Assembly (NCBI GenBank): GCA_024244665.1
Contig: JAAEOI010000075.1
Location: 1-22,106, forward strand
From: Bacteroidota bacterium
GTDB taxonomy: Bacteria > Bacteroidota > Bacteroidia > Bacteroidales > GCA-2748055
DNA: 22,106 nucleotides
Direction of reading: 5' to 3'
Both the position numbers and the translations under genes were made by a program. Below are positions 7,992 through 16,511 of this stretch, piece by piece. Under the pieces are notes generated by a model. The model was not told the DNA's origin, ran no database searches, and saw only the letters and a program-made list of their open reading frames with translations. Each line of letters opens with the position of its first letter. The stretch's first letter is position 1.

Positions 7992-8618
7992 ATGAGACAT
8001 AAGAAGAATTTTAACCACCTGGGAAGGACGAGTGCCCACAGAAAGGCCATGTTGTCCAATATGGCTTCCTCTCTGATCATTCACAAGCGGATTGAAACAA
8101 CCACAGCGAAAGCAAAGGCGCTGAAGAGGTATGTGGAACCTTTGATCACACGTTCAAAGGACGACTCTACCCACTCTCGCCGTGTGGTATTCAGTTACCT
8201 GCAGGATAAAGAGGCTGTAGCTGAGCTTTTCCGTGAAGTGGGAGCCAAAGTTGCCGATCGTCCGGGTGGATACACCCGCATCATCAGGCTGGGTAACCGC
8301 ATGGGAGATAACGCTGACATGTGCCTCATAGAGCTCGTTGATTTCAATGAGATCCTGCTGACAGAGAAAGCTGGTGCCAAGAAGTCGGCCAGTCGTCGCC
8401 GTCGCGGCAGCAAAAAAACTGAGGGGGCTGCTACTCCTGTAGAGGCTGAGGTTGCATCCGAAGGAACTGAGGCGGTAGCCGAAGAACAACCTGCTACTGA
8501 GGCGGTAGCCGAAGCGAAAGCCGAAGAACAACCTGCTACTGAGGCGGTAGCCGAAGCGAAAGCCGAAGAAGCTCCTGCTTCCGAAGAACCTAAAGAAGAA
8601 GACAAAAAGGAGTCATAA
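7992..8618 (+). CDS. rplQ: 50S ribosomal protein L17 with an acidic repeat tail
   Basis: Large-subunit protein at the tunnel-exit side. Residues 1 to about 122 are the L17 core, starting [20 protein letters not shown] with [21 protein letters not shown] and ending [13 protein letters not shown]. The total is 208 residues against about 120-160 in most bacteria. The extra roughly 86 residues begin with a basic run ([11 protein letters not shown]) and continue as an Ala/Glu/Pro-rich tail built from 14-residue repeats ([14 protein letters not shown]), ending EEDKKES. Last gene of the ribosomal block, followed by a strong terminator. Confidence 0.97.
   Translation: MRHKKNFNHLGRTSAHRKAMLSNMASSLIIHKRIETTTAKAKALKRYVEPLITRSKDDSTHSRRVVFSYLQDKEAVAELFREVGAKVADRPGGYTRIIRLGNRMGDNADMCLIELVDFNEILLTEKAGAKKSASRRRRGSKKTEGAATPVEAEVASEGTEAVAEEQPATEAVAEAKAEEQPATEAVAEAKAEEAPASEEPKEEDKKES
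8466..8579 (+). repeat. In-frame coding minisatellite in rplQ
   Basis: Three head-to-tail units, all beginning ACTGAGGCGGTAGCCGAA: 8466-8495 (30 nt), 8496-8537 (42 nt) and 8538-8579 (42 nt). Units 2 and 3 differ only in the codon CAA versus GCT. Unit 1 lacks a 12-nt segment (GCGAAAGCCGAA). All length changes are multiples of three, so the L17 tail remains open. Such near-identity at DNA level suggests recent expansion by slippage. Confidence 0.93.
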
Positions 8619-8649
8619 TCACAGAAGATGACATCTTCAAACGAATAGC

Positions 8650-9982
<1,333 letters not shown>

Positions 9983-10003
9983 GATAATACTTGAAATAGT
10001 AAT

Positions 10004-10030
10004 AGAAGAGGGTTGGTCCTTTCCTCTTTT
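10004..10030 (+). terminator. Probable intrinsic terminator after eno
   Basis: AGAAGAGG (10004-10011) can pair with CCTCTTTT (10023-10030), eight pairs including one G-U, around an 11-base loop. The T-rich 3' arm also serves as the U-tract, so it is weaker than the one after rplQ. Confidence 0.55.
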
Positions 10031-10039
10031 GTACTGCTA

Positions 10040-10069
10040 TTGAAATAACATTATTAAAGTACTATATTG
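10040..10069 (+). promoter_or_regulatory. Possible promoter of the citrate synthase gene
   Basis: TTG (10040-10042) and TATATTG (10063-10069) are separated by 20 bp and lie 43 bp before the start codon. This resembles the Bacteroidota -33 TTG / -7 TAnnTTTG pattern but lacks one T in the -7 box. Assignment is tentative. Confidence 0.3.
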
Positions 10070-10111
10070 TATACTTCTAAATGTAGATTAACCCCTTAAA
10101 AAAATAAATAG

Positions 10112-11461
10112 ATGTCAGCCCTAAAAGAGAGATTACAGCAGAAAATTGAAGAGCACAGACCACGGACCAAGAAGTTAATGAAGGATTATTGTAACGTGGT
10201 GATTGACCAGGTGACTGTTGCACAGGCCATTGGAGGAATGCGCGGATTGAAGAGCCTTGTGACGGACATATCCTATCTTGATCCCTTGGAGGGGATCCGG
10301 TACAGGGGGTATACCCTCCCCGAGGTGTTTAAAAAATTGCCCAGGGCGCCTGGTGCTGAGATGCCTTACGTTGAGGGTCTTTATTTCCTCCTCCTTACTG
10401 GAGACATACCCACCGACAATGAGGTGGCCGACCTGGCAGATGAATTCAGGAAGCGGAGGATCCTTCCACGGTATGTGTACGAGGTTATCGATGCTTTCCC
10501 CAGTTTTTCACCGCCCATGGCCATATTCTCAGCGGCTATCCTGACCATGCAGAGAGAGTCCTTCTTCGCAAAGAAATACCAGGGAGGGATCTCAAAAGCA
10601 GACTACTGGGATCCGATGTTTGAAGATTCTCTTAACCTTCTGGCGAAGCTTCCGGAGGTAGCGGCGTATATCTATGCGAAGCTTTACAGGGACGGGAACA
10701 GGATTCAGTCCAACCCCAACCTCGATATGGGAGCTAATTTTGCCCACATGATGGGTATCCCTCAGCCCTACGATGATGTATCAAGGCTCAATTTCATCAT
10801 TCATGCCGATCATGAAAGCGGGAACGTAAGTGCCCACACCGGCCACCTGGTGGCAAGTTCACTGTCGGACATCTACCTCTCCATATCGGCCATGATCAAC
10901 GGCCTGGCCGGACCCTTGCACGGACTGGCCAACCAGGAAGTGTTAAGGTGGTTGCAGGAACTGGTCGGGAAGATGGACGGGCAGCTCCCAACCGAGGAGG
11001 AGATGAAGCAGTATGTCTGGGATACACTTAACTCGGGACAGGTAATACCTGGATACGGTCACGCCGTTCTGAGGAAGACCGACCCAAGGTATACACTGCA
11101 GCGTGAGTTCTGTCAGACCCACATGAAAGACGACCTCTTGTTCCAGTATACAGATATGCTCTATAAAGTGGTACCCCCGATCCTTCAGGAGCAGGGCAAG
11201 GCCAAGAACCCATGGCCAAACGTGGATGCCCAATCGGGGATCATTCACTGGCACTATGGAATTACCGAGTATGAGTTTTACACCGTGCTGTTCGGGATAG
11301 GGAGGTCCATAGGGATTACTGCCAATATTATCTGGGACAGGGCTCTGGGTTATTCCCTGGAGAGGCCGAAGTCGGTCACCACCGATATGCTGGAAAAGAT
11401 CGTCATGAAGTCGGTGGAGGAGAAAGGTCCGACCAAGGGGAAAGACTGTAAGGGTAGTTAA
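10112..11461 (+). CDS. gltA: Citrate synthase, type I (mitochondrial/Geobacter-like)
   Basis: Condenses acetyl-CoA and oxaloacetate to citrate, entering the TCA cycle or glutamate synthesis. The 449-residue sequence resembles eukaryotic mitochondrial and Geobacteraceae citrate synthases more than the hexameric E. coli type. Diagnostic blocks are HADHESGNVSAHTGHLV (231-247), NGLAGPLHGLANQEVL (263-278), VIPGYGHAVLR (311-321) and VDAQSGIIHWHYG (371-383). The catalytic triad is H270, H317 and D372, equivalent to pig H274, H320 and D375. It ends 13 bp before the stop of the convergent kinase gene, with no obvious terminator between them. Confidence 0.95.
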   Translation: MSALKERLQQKIEEHRPRTKKLMKDYCNVVIDQVTVAQAIGGMRGLKSLVTDISYLDPLEGIRYRGYTLPEVFKKLPRAPGAEMPYVEGLYFLLLTGDIPTDNEVADLADEFRKRRILPRYVYEVIDAFPSFSPPMAIFSAAILTMQRESFFAKKYQGGISKADYWDPMFEDSLNLLAKLPEVAAYIYAKLYRDGNRIQSNPNLDMGANFAHMMGIPQPYDDVSRLNFIIHADHESGNVSAHTGHLVASSLSDIYLSISAMINGLAGPLHGLANQEVLRWLQELVGKMDGQLPTEEEMKQYVWDTLNSGQVIPGYGHAVLRKTDPRYTLQREFCQTHMKDDLLFQYTDMLYKVVPPILQEQGKAKNPWPNVDAQSGIIHWHYGITEYEFYTVLFGIGRSIGITANIIWDRALGYSLERPKSVTTDMLEKIVMKSVEEKGPTKGKDCKGS

Positions 11462-11474
11462 GAAAACCAGATCC

Positions 11475-13172
11475 TCAGGCCAGCAATTTTTTCATTTTCA
11501 TGACCAGGACCTCTGCATGGAAGGGCTTGGCAATGTATTCATCAGCACCTGCGGCAAGGCAGTTGTCCTTGTCACCTTGCAGGGCATTGGCCGTAATGGC
11601 AATGATGGGAATGTGGCTGTTATTGGTTGACTCAATTTCACGGATCTTCGTGGTGGCAGTTAGTCCGTCCATTATCGGCATCATGATGTCCATCAGGATG
11701 ATGTCATACTGTTTCAGGACGAACATTTCCACTGCCTCTTTCCCGTTGCAGGCCACATCGATCTTCTTTACCTTCTTGTTCAGGCTCAGCAGCACTATCT
11801 TCTGGTTGATCTCATTGTCCTCCACCAGCAGGACCCTTGACTCTTTCAGGTCCACTGGTTTCCTGGCTTCCTTTCCTTTCTCCCTCACCTTTTTATATTC
11901 AGGTACACTCCGGTAGGCATCCTTCGCAAAGTCCTGGAAGAAAGAAACAGTTACTCCTTTTCGTACCGGTGAGGCAATCAGCTGGCTTTCACTTTCAAGG
12001 AGCAGGCTATGAGCAGTGGAAAGGCTTGATCCTTGTACCGATTTACCCCTTTTCAGGTCATCCAGGTAGGAGATCAGATCCTTACCCAGATCGGTCAGGA
12101 TGGTGAAGCTAAATTTCAGCCTGATTTGGCTGGGGGTTTCCTGAAGCATCTCAACGTTTATCGTCACCGGGTTGTTGGTCTGTTTATAGAGACTCAGCCC
12201 CTTGATGATGTTGATCACCAGGCTCCGGACCAGGTTGGGATCGCCAATGAGGAACTGGTTGATCTGGCCGGAGTCAACATTCACCTCACCATAAGAGGAG
12301 CTCCCGGAGTCATAGATCTGAACCGCCTCATCCAGCACCCGGGACAGGTAAAAGGAGATAATGCTCTTTGTATAGTTGATGATCCCCGGAGATGTGATCT
12401 CAACAATGTTGTTCACATCATCGATAAGGTTATTGGTGGAGGCCTTGAGGGTCTCCATCAGCTCTTTTTGCTGCGAAGTGAGGCGGCTGTCATTCACCAG
12501 GTTGTTGATCAATGTGATATTACCCAGGGAGGTCCTCAGTTTATGGGAAAGCTTCGAGATAAACTCGTCCTTCTCTGTCATCTTGTCCTCCGACTGGCTC
12601 CTGGCTTCTTTGAGGGTAGTCATGAGCCTGCGGTTCGCCTGTACACTATAGTGGGCCAGTAAGATTAGTATGATGTAGGCAACCGAGAATACCATTGCAT
12701 CAGAAAGCTCCAGATGAATGTAGGTTTCAATGCCGGGAATAGAGTTGAGTGTCAGGATGGAAATGCCCAGTCCGATAGAAACATTAATACCGTTCTTTGC
12801 ATTTATGCTGACCGCGGCGAAGGGGAAGAGCAGGTAGAATGCAAGAATCAGCGAGGCATCAGCACCGAAATCGAAAATCTGGGCCGAGAGGAACTGGAGG
12901 GCACAGATGGAGAGCACCAGCATGCTACTGAGCTCAGGCTTTTTACTTGCGGGGACAAAGAAGTAGATCAGGAGGGTTCCGGCAAGGACCCCGCAATCAC
13001 GGATCGCCAGCATTGGTTTCCCCGTAAATAATGCAAAGATGGCAGAAATGGTCAGCAAGCTGACCATGATAACATAGAAAAGGTTGATACGCTTGACCCT
13101 GTTAACCTGCGCTTGCTCCAGGGCATTATTGATACCCCGGGATAGGATTCGGTTCAAAAATTTTGGAAACAT
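11475..13172 (-). CDS. Membrane hybrid histidine kinase/receiver with a degenerate ATPase domain
   Basis: A 565-residue protein. The N-terminal half has about six hydrophobic segments (roughly 30-50, 57-74, 82-100, 105-123, 129-148, 158-175) and no recognisable periplasmic sensor domain. A HisKA-like helix follows, with H210 in FISKLSHKLRTSLGNI. The region expected to bind ATP (about 300-415) lacks the key features: the N-box Asn is replaced (NIIKGLSLYK), there is no DxGxG G1 box and no GLGL G2 box. The C-terminal receiver (445-565) is intact: E451/D452, phosphoacceptor D495 (ILMDIMMPIMDG), T527 and K549. It has no DNA-binding output. The stop is TGA at 11475-11477, converging on gltA. It may act as a phosphatase or phosphotransfer scaffold. 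Confidence 0.85.
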   Translation of the reverse strand: MFPKFLNRILSRGINNALEQAQVNRVKRINLFYVIMVSLLTISAIFALFTGKPMLAIRDCGVLAGTLLIYFFVPASKKPELSSMLVLSICALQFLSAQIFDFGADASLILAFYLLFPFAAVSINAKNGINVSIGLGISILTLNSIPGIETYIHLELSDAMVFSVAYIILILLAHYSVQANRRLMTTLKEARSQSEDKMTEKDEFISKLSHKLRTSLGNITLINNLVNDSRLTSQQKELMETLKASTNNLIDDVNNIVEITSPGIINYTKSIISFYLSRVLDEAVQIYDSGSSSYGEVNVDSGQINQFLIGDPNLVRSLVINIIKGLSLYKQTNNPVTINVEMLQETPSQIRLKFSFTILTDLGKDLISYLDDLKRGKSVQGSSLSTAHSLLLESESQLIASPVRKGVTVSFFQDFAKDAYRSVPEYKKVREKGKEARKPVDLKESRVLLVEDNEINQKIVLLSLNKKVKKIDVACNGKEAVEMFVLKQYDIILMDIMMPIMDGLTATTKIREIESTNNSHIPIIAITANALQGDKDNCLAAGADEYIAKPFHAEVLVMKMKKLLA

Positions 13173-13243
13173 CTATTAATTCAATGGCTTATATGGACAA
13201 AGTAATAGAAAAATAGACAATCAGGGGTAAGATTGGCTTTATT

Positions 13244-13278
13244 TTTGTGCCATTAACTTATATAAGTTAGTATTTTTG
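13244..13278 (+). promoter_or_regulatory. Bacteroidota-type primary sigma promoter for the hisS gene cluster
   Basis: TTTG at 13244-13247 and TATTTTTG at 13271-13278, an exact match to the TAnnTTTG -7 consensus, with a 23-bp spacer (at the long end of the usual range). A start site about seven bases downstream would leave a very short leader before the ATG at 13295. The position, in the gap divergent from the kinase gene, fits a promoter. Confidence 0.65.
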
Positions 13279-13294
13279 CCCTGAAGGGTATGGA

Positions 13295-13996
13295 ATGATG
13301 AAAGCGTTTTCGGCACTGGTGATATTGTTATGGCTTTTCCCATGGGTAATGGCCCAGGATGGAGGTATCCCTGAAGGGATGGTGGCATATGCCCCGGGTT
13401 ATGAGTTCGCTGATGGGATCTATTTCAATTTTGAGATGGTGAAGGCAGTTGCACCCATCCCGTCAGCCAGGATCGTTACAGACGTGGATCTCTTCGACCG
13501 TGAATTCTACGAAAAGGTCACCGACGGCGAGGAGATCGTGATCTATGATGAAAACGGGGTAAAGAAGGTGATGAAGACATCCAATATATGGGGTTATGGA
13601 CGCAATGGTGTCCTCTATATCAATGTAGGATCGGGCTTTCACAGGATCAGCCTGGTGGGTAGCATCTCCCATTTTGTGGCTTCAGTCACCACCTATAATC
13701 CAAACTTTTATGACCCCTACCAGTACAATCCATACTATTCCAACAGCTATTACCGGAACCCGTACAACCAGCCCAAATCAAATTACGGAAGCACTGACCT
13801 GAGGCAATACCTGCTCGATTTTGAGACAGGGGATGTGATGGAATATGACATCGAGAGTGTGGAGGTGATGCTTATGAAGGACGCGGAACTGGCCGATGAG
13901 TACCTGGCACTGAGGAGCAGAAAAAGAAAACAGATGAAGTTTGTATTTATCCGGAGGTTCAACGAGAAACATCCACTCTATTTTCCTGTCCGGTAG
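13295..13996 (+). CDS. Exported protein of unknown function, first gene of the hisS cluster
   Basis: I do not recognise a family. The 233-residue product starts MMKAFSALVILLWLFPWVMAQ, a clear signal peptide with probable cleavage after VMA (residue 20); the second ATG (13298) is an alternative start. The mature part begins with PEGMVAYAPGYEFADGIYFNFEM. Around residues 134-166 there is a Tyr/Asn/Pro-rich low-complexity stretch (YNPNFYDPYQYNPYY and onward) that looks like a flexible linker, followed by a charged C-terminal region rich in Arg/Lys. No lipobox, sorting domain or catalytic motif is visible. The next gene starts 30 bp downstream, so they probably form an operon. A periplasmic or outer-membrane-associated location is inferred. 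Confidence 0.85.
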   Translation: MMKAFSALVILLWLFPWVMAQDGGIPEGMVAYAPGYEFADGIYFNFEMVKAVAPIPSARIVTDVDLFDREFYEKVTDGEEIVIYDENGVKKVMKTSNIWGYGRNGVLYINVGSGFHRISLVGSISHFVASVTTYNPNFYDPYQYNPYYSNSYYRNPYNQPKSNYGSTDLRQYLLDFETGDVMEYDIESVEVMLMKDAELADEYLALRSRKRKQMKFVFIRRFNEKHPLYFPVR

Positions 13997-14026
13997 AGTA
14001 TCCACAAAATTATAAAACAGAACAGT

Positions 14027-14890
14027 ATGAAACAGATGATTGCCTGCCTTTTTGTGATGTTGCCATTGGTGCATCTTCAGGCACAAAGGAGTTACCTTCC
14101 CACACCCGGGGACCTGAACAGGTTTAAGAGCACCAAGACCTATGTGGTACTCAGCGACAATCCCATGTCAGAATATAACTTTGCGATCCGCGAAGCAGTT
14201 GAGGAGTACTGGACCCTCACAAAGTATGAATTCCTGGCACACGATGATTTTGCTGACAAAAGCCTGGATGCCAACGCCTCCTTCCTCTTTGTTGCAGTAG
14301 TCAATCTCGAGAAGGACAAATCGAATGCTCGCTATAATTTTCTTTGCCTCTCCCTCGGGGGACCGGATCATGAGGACATCGATGAGCTGAAAGACATTAC
14401 CAACCTGCCACTGGGTTATTACGGAGAGGAAGAGGAACACTACCTCAATCATCTGGGGACCCTGCTCCGCTTTATGCAGGGGCATGTCAGTATGCTGGTG
14501 GCTGAACCGGCCCGGGTTGTCCAGAATGTATTCCAGTATTATAACAAGAACATGTCCCTGATGAAGGACAAGATACTGTACCTGGTCGAGGATGAACTGG
14601 CACAGGCGAACTCTTCGGAGGCAAAGGTCAGCGAGATATACCCCTTTCCGTTCAAGATTGTAGAAAGGGAAGTGGTACAGGAGCTGATTGACTCAGGTGA
14701 TGAGGATGCAGTTTTCCTGCACAAGATCGGGCCGCAGAACAAAAACGTTTCATCGAGGGTATATAAAATGCTGATTGGCGTTTCTGATGCAAAATTGTAC
14801 TACTACAATTATCACAAGTCCAGTGCTAAAAATCCCGACGTCCTCTTGAAAAATGATTTGAAAAGGATCGCTAGAGCTCCACAAAAGTAG
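14027..14890 (+). CDS. Exported protein of unknown function, second gene of the hisS cluster
   Basis: No family recognised. The 287-residue product has an N-terminal signal peptide ([20 protein letters not shown]; cleavage near residue 19). The mature protein is mostly soluble and mixed in charge. Segments worth noting are [30 protein letters not shown] near residues 33-62, an acidic stretch [12 protein letters not shown], and the C-terminal [21 protein letters not shown]. There is no T9SS sorting tail. It ends 10 bp before hisS, tight enough that it is almost certainly co-transcribed with the synthetase and with the exported protein upstream. Confidence 0.85.
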   Translation: MKQMIACLFVMLPLVHLQAQRSYLPTPGDLNRFKSTKTYVVLSDNPMSEYNFAIREAVEEYWTLTKYEFLAHDDFADKSLDANASFLFVAVVNLEKDKSNARYNFLCLSLGGPDHEDIDELKDITNLPLGYYGEEEEHYLNHLGTLLRFMQGHVSMLVAEPARVVQNVFQYYNKNMSLMKDKILYLVEDELAQANSSEAKVSEIYPFPFKIVEREVVQELIDSGDEDAVFLHKIGPQNKNVSSRVYKMLIGVSDAKLYYYNYHKSSAKNPDVLLKNDLKRIARAPQK

Positions 14891-14900
14891 CCCTGTTTCA

Positions 14901-16265
14901 ATGGCAGACAAACCATCCATCCCAAAAGGGACGAGAGACTTCACGCCCCTGGAGATGTCCAGGCGAAACTTCATATTTGATACCATTCGCGGGATCTTCA
15001 AAACCTATGGCTACCAGCCTATCGAAACCCCGGCTATGGAAAACCTTTCCTCACTCATGGGCAAGTACGGGGACGAGGGGGATAAGCTGCTGTTCAAGAT
15101 CCTCAATTCGGGCGACTTCAAGGGGAAGCTCAGTGATGAGGAGCTTACCGGGACACCTCCGGGAAAACTGGGAACCCTGATCTCTGAAAAGGGGCTCAGG
15201 TACGACCTGACTGTCCCCTTTGCCCGTTTCGTGGTACAGCACCGGAACGACATTGTTTTCCCGTTCAAGCGTTACCAGATCCAACCTGTATGGAGGGCCG
15301 ACCGGCCACAGCGGGGCCGTTACCGGGAATTTTACCAGTGCGATGTGGATGTGATCGGAAGCAGCTCCCTGCTCAATGAGTATGAACTGGTGCGCATCAT
15401 TGATGCGGTTTTCAGTAAGCTCGGCCTGAAGGTAGTGATCAAGCTGAACAATCGCAAGGTGCTGGCCGGGATCGCAGAGGCGATCGGGGAGTTGGAGCGA
15501 ATGACAGATATTACCGTGGCCATCGACAAGCTGGAAAAAATCGGCATGGAGAAGGTCCTCCTGGAACTGGAGCAGAAGGGGATCAGCGCTGAAGCGCTTG
15601 GAAAGCTGGAGCCGGTCTTAAGGATGGAGGGGACAGGCCCGGACAAAATCGCATTTCTTGAAAATTACCTGGCCTCCTCCTCTGCCGGGATGGCGGGGAT
15701 CGAAGAGATAAAGCAGCTTTTCTCGTTCCTGGAAGGAACTTCCCTTGAGGCGGCCGTAGAATTTGATATTACCCTGGCAAGGGGCCTGAATTATTACACC
15801 GGGGCCATTTTTGAGGTGAAGTCGGCCGAAGTTGAGATAGGCAGTATCTGCGGAGGCGGGCGCTACGACGATCTGACTGGGATTTTCGGTCTGGAGGGTG
15901 TGTCGGGGGTGGGTGTCTCCTTCGGGGCCGACCGCATCTATGACGTAATACAACAGCTGGAGCGCTTTCCGGGGCGCGGGGAGATGGACACCCGTCTTCT
16001 CTTTGTCAATTTCGGAGAGCAGGAAGCCCGCTATATCCTTCCCATCCTTGACAGGCTCCGTGAAAGTGGTATAGCCTCGGAGCTCTATCCAGACGGTGCG
16101 AAGATGAAGAAGCAGATGAGCTATGCCAACATGCGGAATATTCCCTTTGTTGCCCTGGTAGGTGAGCAGGAGATGGCCGACGGGGTGATCACCCTGAAGG
16201 AGATGGAGACCGGGAACCAGGAACGCCTCACGCCGGACCAGCTGGTGGAGCGGTTGGCCCCGTAA
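14901..16265 (+). CDS. hisS: Histidine-tRNA ligase
   Basis: Class II aminoacyl-tRNA synthetase that charges tRNA-His in the cytosol. It has 454 residues. Visible elements: [10 protein letters not shown] at the start (9-18), class II motif 2 around 125-146 ([21 protein letters not shown]), the histidine-specific [14 protein letters not shown] (292-305), CGGGRYDDL (317-325), and motif 3 [12 protein letters not shown] (338-349). The anticodon-binding domain spans about 363-454. The stop codon TAA is supplied by the first unit of a 14-nt tandem array, so the array abuts or has replaced the original 3' end of the gene. Confidence 0.97.
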   Translation: MADKPSIPKGTRDFTPLEMSRRNFIFDTIRGIFKTYGYQPIETPAMENLSSLMGKYGDEGDKLLFKILNSGDFKGKLSDEELTGTPPGKLGTLISEKGLRYDLTVPFARFVVQHRNDIVFPFKRYQIQPVWRADRPQRGRYREFYQCDVDVIGSSSLLNEYELVRIIDAVFSKLGLKVVIKLNNRKVLAGIAEAIGELERMTDITVAIDKLEKIGMEKVLLELEQKGISAEALGKLEPVLRMEGTGPDKIAFLENYLASSSAGMAGIEEIKQLFSFLEGTSLEAAVEFDITLARGLNYYTGAIFEVKSAEVEIGSICGGGRYDDLTGIFGLEGVSGVGVSFGADRIYDVIQQLERFPGRGEMDTRLLFVNFGEQEARYILPILDRLRESGIASELYPDGAKMKKQMSYANMRNIPFVALVGEQEMADGVITLKEMETGNQERLTPDQLVERLAP

Positions 16266-16445
16266 ACATCTCTACAGAAACATCTCTGCGTAAACATCTC
16301 TGCGTAAACATCTCTGCGTAAACATCTCTGCGTAAACATCTCTGCGGAAACATCTCTACGGAAAAATCTCTACGGAAAAATCTCTGCGTAAACATCTCTG
16401 CGGAAACATCTCTGCGTAAACATCTCTGCGGAAACATCTGTCCAA
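16264..16445. repeat. 14-nt tandem array in the hisS 3' end
   Basis: Thirteen contiguous units with no indel. The consensus is AAACATCTCTGCG followed by T or G. Units 2-5 are identical (16278-16333); unit 1 ends ACAG, units 8 and 9 begin AAAAA, unit 13 ends GTCCAA, and a degraded fourteenth unit (AAACATCCCGTATT) runs into the terminator. The last two bases of the hisS stop codon are the first two bases of unit 1. Both strands are free of stops over long stretches, but the reading frames just reflect the period. Confidence 0.95.
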
Positions 16446-16449
16446 AAAC

Positions 16450-16482
16450 ATCCCGTATTTCCGCGGGATTCCCGGTTTTTTT
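16450..16482 (+). terminator. Intrinsic terminator of the hisS cluster
   Basis: ATCCCG (16450-16455) pairs with CGGGAT (16464-16469); the same CGGG can instead pair with the following CCCG (16471-16474) to form a hairpin nearer to the T-run TTTTTTT (16476-16482). It lies directly after the 14-nt array, so the whole array should be transcribed as the 3' untranslated end of hisS. Confidence 0.7.
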
Positions 16483-16511
16483 CTGTTATTGGCTTCTCAA
16501 ATTCGGAGATT

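Noticed and set aside
8624..8638. Near-perfect palindrome GAAGATG-A-CATCTTC after rplQ
   Set aside because: Loop of one base and no T-run; the real terminator is just downstream. It could be a protein site but nothing supports that.
16228..16437. Open frame on the minus strand with repeated MFTQRCLRRDV-like peptides
   Set aside because: It is only the 14-nt array read in a frame without stops; peptide periodicity follows the DNA repeat and there is no start context or family match.
16264..16445. CRISPR array
   Set aside because: Units are contiguous 14-mers without spacers and no cas genes are present; it is a simple tandem repeat.
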